Shown in pieces: positions 30,784-39,945 of a DNA stretch of 64,000 bases (positions within the stretch are counted from its first letter, which is position 1; each line of letters opens with the position of its first letter). The position numbers and the translations under genes were made by a program. This DNA comes from an uncultured Bacteroidota bacterium (GTDB lineage Bacteria > Bacteroidota > Bacteroidia > Bacteroidales > 4484-276), in NCBI GenBank assembly GCA_903944895.1, contig CAJATL010000335.1, positions 1 through 64,000 on the forward strand, read 5' to 3'. The notes under the pieces were generated by a model. The model was given only the letters and a program-made list of their open reading frames with translations, was not told the DNA's origin and searched no databases.

Positions 30784-30856
30784 CTTTCAAACGTTTTAGT
30801 GTTGTTTACTTACAATCAGCGTCTTATCAAAAATAATAACAAGTCAGACACACTGT

Positions 30857-30870
30857 TTGAGCCAGCTCAA
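30857..30870. promoter_or_regulatory. FNR/CRP-like inverted repeat TTGAG-CCAG-CTCAA upstream of the 19-heme gene
   Basis: Arms are exact reverse complements; same spacing as TTGAT-N4-ATCAA. Confidence 0.45.
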
Positions 30871-30896
30871 TATTTGCCGAAAATTCTTTTTCACTG

Positions 30897-31505
30897 TTAA
30901 TGCCAACCATCAATCATGCTTTTAAAATTGCTCCAGGTTGTAGTTCCTATTGTACAGAAATAAATATGGACAAACATAAAAACCGAGATAAAAAACCCAA
31001 TAATTCCGTGTAGTAATGCGGTGAGATGAAGACCGCTTATTCCAAAAACATTGGTAAGATTTGTTTCCGGAAATAAAAGCCCCCAGCCTGTAATAAAAAT
31101 CAGAGGCAGGAAAAAATACATGGCCACCAGATACGAAACTTTCTGAAGCGGATTAAACTTGCGGTCTTTGGTTACCGGGTATGGTTTTTCGGCATGTGTA
31201 AAAATGCCAACAGTGTAATAAACAGCCTGTTTTTTAAGGCTTTCGAATAATCCTTTTATTTGGGTTTTATAGTATTTGCCATTTGGTGTAAAGGCATTTC
31301 CAATAACAAAAACGAAGTAACTTAACGTGAGTAGAATTCCGGCAATGTTGTGCATGGTAACCGCAATATCAAACCTGATAATCGGATATTCGGGATTCGA
31401 ATATTGAAGGCTCACTCCTGAAATAATGAGTACGAGACATAAAATGGCATTTGTCCAGTGCCACAGTCTGATCCAGATAGGATATAAATAAAGTCGTTCT
31501 GACAT
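30897..31505 (-). CDS. cytochrome b (Ni/Fe-hydrogenase/thiosulfate reductase b-type)
   Basis: IWIRLWHWTNAI, VTMHNIAGI, GLHLTALLHGIIGF; four TM segments with His. Confidence 0.88.
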   Translation of the reverse strand: MSERLYLYPIWIRLWHWTNAILCLVLIISGVSLQYSNPEYPIIRFDIAVTMHNIAGILLTLSYFVFVIGNAFTPNGKYYKTQIKGLFESLKKQAVYYTVGIFTHAEKPYPVTKDRKFNPLQKVSYLVAMYFFLPLIFITGWGLLFPETNLTNVFGISGLHLTALLHGIIGFFISVFMFVHIYFCTIGTTTWSNFKSMIDGWH

Positions 31506-31512
31506 GAGTTTT

Positions 31513-32469
31513 CTATTTTTTAAGAATTCTGATAATTGAGTGAACGGTTATTCCCAGGATTACAAATCCAAACATCACCAGGCTGATAATATTTAAGTAG
31601 ATATTGCGATTTGCACCGATTACGTAAGAATCGTTCATGAGGGAAGCGTTCAAAAAGCCTGCTTTATTCCGTTTTTCCAGAACCTGGTATTTGTACAAAG
31701 AGGCCATTAAAATTGAATTGCTCTGGTGACATTGTACACATTTCTTTACTGCCTGTTCTTTAGGCAAAATCAGGTGTGCTACCAGTATGCTGTCATTGTT
31801 TTGTGTATGACATTCGATGCACCTGACGTTTGCGAAATGTGCTTTTTGGTTTGGAAGCCAGTCATGAGTAACCAAAACATTTGGATTTTCCTTTTCGGTA
31901 AGCATCTGATAATTGTCAATATCAGCATGACAATTTAAACAAATCGCATTGTCGTAGGCGATAGTTTGTGAAAGATTTTCGGTGTTGCGCGCACTGATTT
32001 TGTATGAATGTGGGTTGTGACACATCCAACAGGTAAAACTTTCGTCGTGCCGACTCGAGTGAACACTCTGATGGAATTCGTTGTCGATACCTTCGAAGTT
32101 AAATTTTGCATAAGTTTCATCGCCGCCGTGGCAATCCATGCATTGGAACTTTGCTTCCATCCTGAGGTTCCCGTTGTGTGGGAAGTTTTCATAGTCGCTT
32201 GAGTGGCAATCGGTGCAAACAAAAGATTTGTGGTTGGATACATAAAATGTAGCCGAGTCAAACACAAAGTAAGGATTCATCCTTTCCTTTACCTGCTTCC
32301 CCTGAGACTCGTTAAAAAATGAGTAAAATTTATCCCCGTGGCATTTAAAGCACTTTTGATTTTGGATAACATTGGCAGGAATTTCTTTGTCATCCTGGGA
32401 TAAGGCAGGAAAAGACAGTAATAATAGCCCTGTTGCAAGTAAAATTATTTTTCTAAAACCGGTTTTCAT
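31513..32469 (-). CDS. 7-heme cytochrome c with C-terminal TM anchor
   Basis: CFKCH, CTDCH, CMDCH, CWMCH, CLNCH, CIECH, CVQCH; C-terminal hydrophobic helix. Confidence 0.92.
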   Translation of the reverse strand: MKTGFRKIILLATGLLLLSFPALSQDDKEIPANVIQNQKCFKCHGDKFYSFFNESQGKQVKERMNPYFVFDSATFYVSNHKSFVCTDCHSSDYENFPHNGNLRMEAKFQCMDCHGGDETYAKFNFEGIDNEFHQSVHSSRHDESFTCWMCHNPHSYKISARNTENLSQTIAYDNAICLNCHADIDNYQMLTEKENPNVLVTHDWLPNQKAHFANVRCIECHTQNNDSILVAHLILPKEQAVKKCVQCHQSNSILMASLYKYQVLEKRNKAGFLNASLMNDSYVIGANRNIYLNIISLVMFGFVILGITVHSIIRILKK

Positions 32470-32671
32470 AGTTTGAGTTCAATTTTTAGAACGCCTTACT
32501 TTCCTTTATCGTAAAATAAATGGCAGGCATTTAGCAGGTTAAAGTTTATAATCAGGAAAAACGAAAAGGGTGAAAAATGGACTAAACACCCTTATCACAG
32601 GCTTTCAATGTATTAAAATTTCTTTGAATTATTGTTACTGTCCATTTTTTTGCTACTTCAAAGATTATTTC

Positions 32672-33553
32672 TTAAAAATTCCAGAGTCGTGTAATATTAA
32701 AGCCGATCATCATTTCCTCGAACAAATGTCCCTTTTTAGCCCAGTCGTTTTGATTTTCCATCATGTTGTACTGTGGACTGAGGGTATTTGCTGTACCAGC
32801 AAAAATCTGGAATACGTGTGTTCCAGAAGAAATTTCCCAACCAAATCCCAAATTTGGTTTTGGTTTATTAATGGGTTCGCTGTTTTCGTAAATGGATTTA
32901 ATATCCAGCGGAATGTCATAATTAAATATCACTGCCGATTGTGCAGAAATCTTGTATCTTGCACTGATTGATATTCCGATTTTATCGTGTTCATTCAACG
33001 AATCAACCGAATTCAGGTGTGAAAAGCTTGGCGAGATCTGCATGCTGAAATTATTATTGAATTTGCGGGCAATAATGAGCTGTGCAAAATACGAAAACCT
33101 GTTGGTGAATTGGTAGTTTACGCCGAAATCAGCCGAATCAACGCAGGTGATTCCCATGTTTCCGTAAAATGTTACGGCAACAGGGTAACTTTCGGAGCGG
33201 GTTTGATTGATGATATTATATTTTACCCTGAAATCCATAAGTTTACGGTCTTTGGTGTAACCATATCCAACCATTAAATTTGTCATTGGAGTATAGTTTA
33301 TTCCGAGGCGGATATTCGATGGAGCATACACTCCATAAACATCGGTAATTCCATTGTTCCATTTACCAAAACGATGTTCGATTGTTGCCTCCAGCGTTTT
33401 TGCAGTTTGTGTTACAATAGTCTGGTTGTCGATAAGTACACCACTTTCAAATGGATTACTAACCGGTCTGTTGTCGGGGGCTTCTTCCTGTGCAAACACC
33501 GAAAAAGCTGACATCAGAAATAGTACTAACAAGTATTTTATTGATTTCATCAT
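32672..33553 (-). CDS. outer membrane protein, DUF5777-like beta-barrel
   Basis: Signal peptide and beta-barrel-like pattern (ATIEHRFGKWNNG...); within cytochrome operon. Confidence 0.7.
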   Translation of the reverse strand: MMKSIKYLLVLFLMSAFSVFAQEEAPDNRPVSNPFESGVLIDNQTIVTQTAKTLEATIEHRFGKWNNGITDVYGVYAPSNIRLGINYTPMTNLMVGYGYTKDRKLMDFRVKYNIINQTRSESYPVAVTFYGNMGITCVDSADFGVNYQFTNRFSYFAQLIIARKFNNNFSMQISPSFSHLNSVDSLNEHDKIGISISARYKISAQSAVIFNYDIPLDIKSIYENSEPINKPKPNLGFGWEISSGTHVFQIFAGTANTLSPQYNMMENQNDWAKKGHLFEEMMIGFNITRLWNF

Positions 33554-33582
33554 TTAAGATTTTAAATTTAATTATCCTCTGA

Positions 33583-33978
33583 TTAATTATTTTTAGCACC
33601 GTCCTCGATCCAAAGCAAAATTGCTGCAGCTTCATCAACTGTGTATTTTTTCCAGTTGTGTGTTGATGATGTTGGGCTTGGATACGCATAAATTACGCTG
33701 TTTTCAGGTGTTGTCTGATCTATTAACCCCATCGAGGTAAGACTGCTGTATGCATTGTCGGGAGTGAGATTGGGAGCTGTTCCGCCATCACCATGACAAC
33801 TTGTGCATTTATTACCATTATTCCAGAGAGGGACAATGTTTAAGCTAAAACTGATGGTGTCTCCCGGTGGTACAATCGGAACCGACTTTTTTGGTTCGAC
33901 AAACTCATATTCGCAGGCGGTAAAAAAGCTTACCAGAATTGCGAATACCACTAAGTTAAGAATGTGTTTTGATTTCAT
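33583..33978 (-). CDS. monoheme c-type cytochrome lipoprotein
   Basis: Lipobox LVSFFTAC and single CTSCHG. Confidence 0.85.
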   Translation of the reverse strand: MKSKHILNLVVFAILVSFFTACEYEFVEPKKSVPIVPPGDTISFSLNIVPLWNNGNKCTSCHGDGGTAPNLTPDNAYSSLTSMGLIDQTTPENSVIYAYPSPTSSTHNWKKYTVDEAAAILLWIEDGAKNN

Positions 33979-34002
33979 GATTAATTTTTTATGTAAAAAT
34001 AT

Positions 34003-34042
34003 AAAAAAAGGCTTGCAATCTTAAATTGGAAGCCTTTTTTTT
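34003..34042. terminator. hairpin terminator between cytochrome genes
   Basis: aaaaaaaggcttgcaatcttaaattggaagccttttttt. Confidence 0.75.
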
Positions 34043-34057
34043 AAAATTAAAAACCAA

Positions 34058-35401
34058 TTATTTTGTGCCTACGGCAGCAAGTGAATTGTCCAATAAAGTT
34101 TTGGTGTATTTGTAATTGTGAATACCTAAACTATAATCTCTCAAACACATCTGGAAGTTAATGATTGCGCCCATTTGTGCATTGGTGAGGGTAATTTTAG
34201 GTAATGCTGCGTTGATGTCTTTCTGCTCCTGTGTCCATGAGTTCGAAACGGTAGGATTCTGGAAAGTACCTGTTGGGTTATTGTTTAAACCTTCAGGATT
34301 ATTGATCGGATCATAAATATTCAGGTAACCATCATATTTGTTGGTGGTGTTGGCTGCCCAAAGATTTGCTTCGGTATCAGGATTTCTGTTCAGGATTTCG
34401 ATACCACCAATTTGTAATGCTGCTGCAAGACTATTAAGCCTGTCTTTAATGTTAGCTCTTGGGGTTACCCAAAAAGTTTCACTTGAAGCATTAACATCTG
34501 AGTGGCAATCTGTAGTATTACATCCATTGAAGTTTCCTTTTGCTACGAAGGTATGTCCACCTGCCCTACCAGCAACGGTAGCCATGTGGCAATCCTGACA
34601 TGAAGAACCGCTTGTGTGGAATGAATTGGCATAACCTGAGCCAAATTCAACACCGCCCATACCAGCAAAAACAGCACCTGCTGTGCCATAGTGAGTATGT
34701 GTACGATAACCTGGTTTCAGTTTGGTAGCTGTTCCGCCATCTGGATTGTAGAACCAATCGCCGGGAGCTGCAGCAATACCTACATAGTCAAGAACATTTC
34801 CGTCGGCTGCAGAAGCAGTGAAAGGACGTGGTTGGTGACATTTGATACATAAATTACTTCTTCCGCCATCAGCAGCGCAATCAATGGTTTTGGCACCACC
34901 CCACATGGTCATCGATACCGGGGCTACAGTTGTTAAAGCCAAATCACCAGGTGTATAGGTAGTATGCAATGCACTGTGGCAGGTTGAACAGGTAATTTCA
35001 CCGTAAGCTGCTGTAGCTACAGTTGTGTAACCGTTTACATACTTGTTGGTAGTTGGGTTTAATGTAAATGTTGAAGGTACATTGTTTTCAACTACATACT
35101 TAAAGGCTTCTGACGCATGGCATGGAGTACAGCCAGTGTTTCCGGCTTCTTCAAAAGCTGCTTCACCCCATGAGTGTTTTGAAAGCTCATACTGTGTTGC
35201 AGCCAGTTCAATTCCGTCTGGTGAATGGCATTCGATGCAACCTGCGGTTCCATCAGCGCCATTAGTACCATTGGTTCCGTTGGTTCCGTTGGTTCCGTTA
35301 GTTCCTGCAGGTCCTTGTGGGCCTTCTTTTGTACATCCCGCTGCGATGAGTACCATGACCATCAACAGCATTGCTAATTTTGCTAAGAATAAATTTTTCA
35401 T
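34058..35401 (-). CDS. multiheme cytochrome c lipoprotein with collagen-like GXY spacer
   Basis: LIAAGC lipobox, GPQGPA(GTN)5GADGTAG, then CIECH, CTPCH, CSTCH, CIKCH, CQDCH and CX4CH (CNTTDCH). Start placed at MKNLFLAK. Confidence 0.9.
   Translation of the reverse strand: MKNLFLAKLAMLLMVMVLIAAGCTKEGPQGPAGTNGTNGTNGTNGTNGADGTAGCIECHSPDGIELAATQYELSKHSWGEAAFEEAGNTGCTPCHASEAFKYVVENNVPSTFTLNPTTNKYVNGYTTVATAAYGEITCSTCHSALHTTYTPGDLALTTVAPVSMTMWGGAKTIDCAADGGRSNLCIKCHQPRPFTASAADGNVLDYVGIAAAPGDWFYNPDGGTATKLKPGYRTHTHYGTAGAVFAGMGGVEFGSGYANSFHTSGSSCQDCHMATVAGRAGGHTFVAKGNFNGCNTTDCHSDVNASSETFWVTPRANIKDRLNSLAAALQIGGIEILNRNPDTEANLWAANTTNKYDGYLNIYDPINNPEGLNNNPTGTFQNPTVSNSWTQEQKDINAALPKITLTNAQMGAIINFQMCLRDYSLGIHNYKYTKTLLDNSLAAVGTK
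35260..35307. repeat. 9-bp tandem repeat (ttggttccg) encoding GTN triplets
   Basis: Near-identical 9-mers seen directly. Confidence 0.85.
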
Positions 35402-35521
35402 ATTAAATATTAAATTTAGTTGGTTTTGAAATTTGAGCAAAAATAGACTTACAAAAAATACTGGCCAACCTTCACACCACAACATAATACTGATATATCG
35501 AAATATTTATCAGTGTTAGTA

Positions 35522-35535
35522 TTGATCTATGTCAA
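35522..35535. promoter_or_regulatory. FNR-like box TTGAT-CTAT-GTCAA in the cytochrome/crp divergent intergenic region
   Basis: One mismatch to TTGATNNNNATCAA. Confidence 0.6.
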
Positions 35536-35635
35536 CCAAAATTAAACCCCCGTTGATTTTAATATGTTAATGTATTGATATTATGCTTACTTTTGCTTCA
35601 TTAAAAATCCCCTTTCAGCGGGTAATTTTATTAAT

Positions 35636-36340
35636 ATGATTAATTTTAAACGGTCAGTTAACTGCGGGGGTTGCAGTGAATGCAACAATAAATCGCCACT
35701 TTTCAATTCATTGAGCAGTGAGGAGCTGGAAATTATTAACAAGGATAGGTTTGAAGTTACTTACAAGTCCGGCGAAATGATTTTTAAACAGGGAACCGCA
35801 TCAACCCATATCTTAATGCTGACTTCCGGCCTGGTAAAAATTTACCTGGAAGGCTACAATAGCAAAAACCTTCTTCTAAAAGTTATCAAACCACCCAGAA
35901 TATTTGGGGCTTTAGGAATTTATTTTGATAACCGAAACTATTACACTGCCACAGCACTCGAAAATTCGACCGTGTGTTTTGTGAGTGTTGATAACTTTAA
36001 ACAATGCGTCAGGTCGAATCCTGATTTTGCAGAGAAATTTATCGAACACCTCAACCGTAACTCAGTTTATGCTTTTGGTCGGTTTGTTGATTTGACTCAA
36101 AAACAAATGCCAGGCAGGGTTGCCGATGCGCTACTTTATCTTGCCAACGATGTTTACGAATCCAATCCTTTCAAAATTACCATTTCACGGCAGGATTTGG
36201 CTGAAATGACAAGCCTTTCGAAAGAAAGTTTTATCAGAATACTTAAAGAATTTAAAGAAGAGAACATCATTAAAATGAATGGTGATTTTATCGAAATCAG
36301 CAAAATGGATGCGCTGAAAAAGATAAGTCAGGTAGGATAA
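35636..36340 (+). CDS. Crp/Fnr family transcriptional regulator with N-terminal Cys cluster
   Basis: cNMP-binding-like fold, HTH ISRQDLAEMTSLSKESFIRILKEF, N-terminal CGGCSEC. Confidence 0.92.
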   Translation: MINFKRSVNCGGCSECNNKSPLFNSLSSEELEIINKDRFEVTYKSGEMIFKQGTASTHILMLTSGLVKIYLEGYNSKNLLLKVIKPPRIFGALGIYFDNRNYYTATALENSTVCFVSVDNFKQCVRSNPDFAEKFIEHLNRNSVYAFGRFVDLTQKQMPGRVADALLYLANDVYESNPFKITISRQDLAEMTSLSKESFIRILKEFKEENIIKMNGDFIEISKMDALKKISQVG

Positions 36341-36364
36341 CTATATTATAAAGGTGTACTCAAA

Positions 36365-36403
36365 AAAAATGGCGGCAATTTTAACAAATTTGCCGCCATT
36401 TTT
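36365..36403. terminator. bidirectional terminator between crp/fnr and the PKD gene
   Basis: aaaatggcggcaa...ttgccgccatttttt between convergent genes. Confidence 0.8.
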
Positions 36404-36416
36404 TATGGAGAGATAA

Positions 36417-38660
36417 CTATTTTATGAACACTTTTTTACGATAGTTCTTTTGATCGGTCGAAATGTCGAGAAAATACATCCCGGCTGTAAGGTTTAAAGT
36501 CGAAACATTAAATGACTCATCCTTGCCGATTTCACCAATATTTGTTTCAGTCATTAATTTTCCCTGAAGGTTGTACAATCTTAAAGTTACGTCCTTCAAA
36601 TCAATGCCCGGAACAATGATGAATCTGCCATTTGATGGATTGGGAAAAACCTGCAACGTGGCCCCAGATTCAGGTTCCGAAATCCCGATTGTATTTAAAA
36701 CAAGGGTTTCGGTGAAAATATCGTTTCCACACATTTCGCTTGTTGAAGTTAGACTTACCAGATAGGTTCCATCGGAAGAATAGGTATGAATCGGGCTTGT
36801 TTCTGTGCTGGTATTTCCATCACCAAAATTCCAGAGGTAACTTACCGCATTTAACGAAGTGTTGCTGAATGAGATAATCAGTCCAGCCTGGCTCCAGGTA
36901 AAACTTGCAACCGGCTCAGGATAAACTGTAATATAGTTTGTTTTGGTTTCGGTAACAGAACCATTAATCGTAAGGCTCACCGTTTTATTACCCGATGTTG
37001 AATAGTTTACCGTGTGCGGGCCTTGCGTGCTTGCCGTTGCAGGTGATGCCCCTGCACCAAAATTCCATGCCCATGAAGAAGCTGCAGTGGAGTTATCAGT
37101 AAAAATTACTCCCTGCGCAGTACAAACCTGTGTAACATTTGCTGAAAAGTTTGCGGCAGCAGTTTCCAGAATAATCGTTTGGGAGGTTACATCATTTCCG
37201 CAGGTATTACTTGTTGATGTTAAGCTTACGTTGTATGTTCCGCCTGTTGAGTAGGTGTGAACCGGGTTTGTTTGGGTGCTGGTGTTTCCATCACCAAAAT
37301 CCCATAAATAGCTGATTGCATTTTGGGAAGTATTGGTGTAAGTTACGGTAAGATCTGATTTCTGATAGCTAAAGCCTGCAACCGGGTCAGGATAAACTGT
37401 GATATAATTGGTTTTTGTTTCAGTCACAGCGCCGTTAATGGTCAAACTTACTGTCTTACTACCTGGTGTAGAATATGTAACGGTGTGTGGGCCCTGTGTG
37501 CTTGCTGTTGTGGGGCTTGCTCCAGGACCAAAATTCCACATCCATGATGTTGCTCCGGTTGAATTATCTGTAAAAATTACGTTTTGTGCTGTACAAACCT
37601 GGGTAACATTTGCTGTGAAGTTTGCAGCAGCAGTTTCAAGAATAATTGTTTGTGATGTTACGTCATTACCACAGGTGTTACTGGTTGAAGTAAGTGTAAC
37701 GTTATAGGTGCCACCTGATAAATACGTATGAACCGGACTTGTCTGGGTGCTGGTGTTTCCATCACCAAAATTCCACAAATAGCTGTTTGCATTTTGAGAT
37801 GTATTGGTGAAAGTAACAGTTAAATCAGATTTTTGATAACTAAAATTCGCAACCGGGTCAGGAGAAACCGTGATATAGTTTGTTTTTGTTTCGGTTATTG
37901 CTCCATTAATGGTTAAACTAACCGTTTTGTTTCCCGGTGTAGAATACGTTACATTATGAGGCCCTTGAGTCGTTGCTGTTGCAGGGCTTGCTCCTGAACC
38001 AAAATTCCATGCCCAGGAAGTAGCTCCTGTCGAATTATCGGTAAATGTGACGTTTTGAGCAGTGCAAACCTGGGTAACGTTTGCATTAAAATTAGCCGAC
38101 ATCGGGGTGTAGGTAAGGCTGATGTTTTTAATGTAGGTTTGATTGGCAGGATTCATAGTGACCGGCTGTGTACCTTTATTAAAAGTAACCTCCACAAAAG
38201 GCCCTTGTGAATGTTTATCTGTAAACTCAAGAATTACAGTGTAATCTCCATCCACAACAACATTACCGTTTAAATCTTTACAATCCCATGTTACAGTATG
38301 GGTTTGGTGTGATGTAAGTGTAGATCCGGTGATTGCATCAACAACATTATAATTGGATGCTGCTTTCCACTTCAAAAGCCATTGTTTACGCGCATTGGCC
38401 ATAGCCTTGCGGGTTTTTACAAAAACACCGTTTTTTTCGACCCAGATTGCCAAAACATGTTTTGGCGCATACGAGCCTCCGGCTGATGACGTTGTTGCTG
38501 TAAATGTTACCAAACCTGCGGTATTAGCCCGCTGATCGCCGGTTTTTTCATTATCACCGGAGGTAAAGGAGGTGAAAAGGATTACCATAAATAGTGCTAC
38601 CGTTGCCAATAACAAAGACGTTAAGTACCTGTTTTTCATTGTTTTTATTTTTAATATCAA
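36417..38660 (-). CDS. DUF2271-like N-terminal domain + PKD repeat protein with T9SS C-terminal sorting domain
   Basis: PKD motifs (SYLWNFGDGNTSTQTSPVHTY), three tandem ~160-aa units, C-terminal VFPNPSNGRF...YRKKVFIK. Confidence 0.85.
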   Translation of the reverse strand: MILKIKTMKNRYLTSLLLATVALFMVILFTSFTSGDNEKTGDQRANTAGLVTFTATTSSAGGSYAPKHVLAIWVEKNGVFVKTRKAMANARKQWLLKWKAASNYNVVDAITGSTLTSHQTHTVTWDCKDLNGNVVVDGDYTVILEFTDKHSQGPFVEVTFNKGTQPVTMNPANQTYIKNISLTYTPMSANFNANVTQVCTAQNVTFTDNSTGATSWAWNFGSGASPATATTQGPHNVTYSTPGNKTVSLTINGAITETKTNYITVSPDPVANFSYQKSDLTVTFTNTSQNANSYLWNFGDGNTSTQTSPVHTYLSGGTYNVTLTSTSNTCGNDVTSQTIILETAAANFTANVTQVCTAQNVIFTDNSTGATSWMWNFGPGASPTTASTQGPHTVTYSTPGSKTVSLTINGAVTETKTNYITVYPDPVAGFSYQKSDLTVTYTNTSQNAISYLWDFGDGNTSTQTNPVHTYSTGGTYNVSLTSTSNTCGNDVTSQTIILETAAANFSANVTQVCTAQGVIFTDNSTAASSWAWNFGAGASPATASTQGPHTVNYSTSGNKTVSLTINGSVTETKTNYITVYPEPVASFTWSQAGLIISFSNTSLNAVSYLWNFGDGNTSTETSPIHTYSSDGTYLVSLTSTSEMCGNDIFTETLVLNTIGISEPESGATLQVFPNPSNGRFIIVPGIDLKDVTLRLYNLQGKLMTETNIGEIGKDESFNVSTLNLTAGMYFLDISTDQKNYRKKVFIK

Positions 38661-38883
38661 AAATTAAAGTGGCCAAAATTAATACTTTTTACATATATAG
38701 AATCCAAAATGTTTAAATGGTTGCATCTGAATCCTATTTTTATTACAGCTCCTCAAATCAGGAAATGTAGGAACCCTTTCTGAGGCCGATAATTCCGCAT
38801 AAACGTCCATCCGCCATGCTTCGTTTTCCAAAAATAAAATGCTTTAGTTAAATCAGTAATTTTTTAATAAATACCGGCACAAA

Positions 38884-39795
38884 TCAGTTAATGGGTTCGG
38901 TTCTGCCATTCTGTTTCTTCGAAACAAGGTAAACCCCTGCAAAAATGGTCATAATTGCAATTACTTTTGAGGGAGTAAAATCGTGCTTTCCAAGCCAAAA
39001 AGCAATGGCCGTGGCAATGATGGGTTGAAAATAAATATAAAAACTCACCACACCTGCCTCAAGATATTTTAAAGCAAAAATGGTAAGCAGATAGGCCATG
39101 AAAGTAGTCGCAATGATTACAAATGCAAGGGCAAGCCATTGTCCTGCCCCAAGATTGCCTGCCGAAAATGTTGAAAGTGAGCCCAGGGTAAAAGGCAATG
39201 CGGTGATAAAACCAAACAAAAACACCCATTTCATTACGGTTATCGGGTGATATTTTACCATAACCGGCTTGATTAAAACCATGTAAAATGCGTATGCCAG
39301 TGTGTTTAAAAGTGCCATCAGGTTTCCTGTAAAGGTATTAGAGCTGAATGAAAGGTCGCCGTGATAAAGTATTAAAATCATAGCTCCGGCTGATCCCATG
39401 AAGATTCCAATGATTTTAAGATTTGAAATTTTTTCGCCGATCATGATAGCCGCAAAGATTAATACAAAAATCGGGCTGGTAACATGGATAACCGCCATGT
39501 CGACAGGTGTGCTCAGGTTAAGTCCGATAAAAAACAAAAGCTGATTCAGGGTGGTGCCGAAAAATCCGGCAATACCAATTCGCCACAGGTCTTTTCGGTC
39601 AACTTTTTCGTTAGCGGTGAACAATGCAAAAACATAAAACATTACAAATGCACCGGCCATCCTGAAAAACAACAATTGCTCCGGTGTAAAATAATCGGGC
39701 ATCAAACCTTTGGAAATCCAATAATTTGCACCAAATATTAATGCAGTAGCAAATAACGAAATATGCGATTTTACCTGATTGTTCATCGGCCGCAA
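38884..39795 (-). CDS. EamA/DMT family transporter
   Basis: Ten-TM DMT pattern with two EamA repeats. Confidence 0.88.
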   Translation of the reverse strand: MRPMNNQVKSHISLFATALIFGANYWISKGLMPDYFTPEQLLFFRMAGAFVMFYVFALFTANEKVDRKDLWRIGIAGFFGTTLNQLLFFIGLNLSTPVDMAVIHVTSPIFVLIFAAIMIGEKISNLKIIGIFMGSAGAMILILYHGDLSFSSNTFTGNLMALLNTLAYAFYMVLIKPVMVKYHPITVMKWVFLFGFITALPFTLGSLSTFSAGNLGAGQWLALAFVIIATTFMAYLLTIFALKYLEAGVVSFYIYFQPIIATAIAFWLGKHDFTPSKVIAIMTIFAGVYLVSKKQNGRTEPIN

Positions 39796-39851
39796 AAGTA
39801 AGTTTACCCGCGGATTTCATCGCAAATAATGTCGCAAAAGCGAATTAATTC

Positions 39852-39881
39852 TTTGTAATATAGGGTTTTCTCTTATTTTTG
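39852..39881 (+). promoter_or_regulatory. Bacteroidota-type promoter upstream of the first C69 dipeptidase
   Basis: TTTG (39852-39855), 18-bp spacer, TATTTTTG (39874-39881), matching TTTG/TAnnTTTG. Confidence 0.5.
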
Positions 39882-39945
39882 CCAATCAATTTTTTTTGCT
39901 TTTTAGGAATCGTAACATTTTATAAACTAATAATTTACCGAATCA

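Noticed and set aside
37012-37707. Repeated plus-strand ORFs opposite the PKD gene
   Set aside because: Similarity between them only reflects the PKD tandem repeats on the other strand
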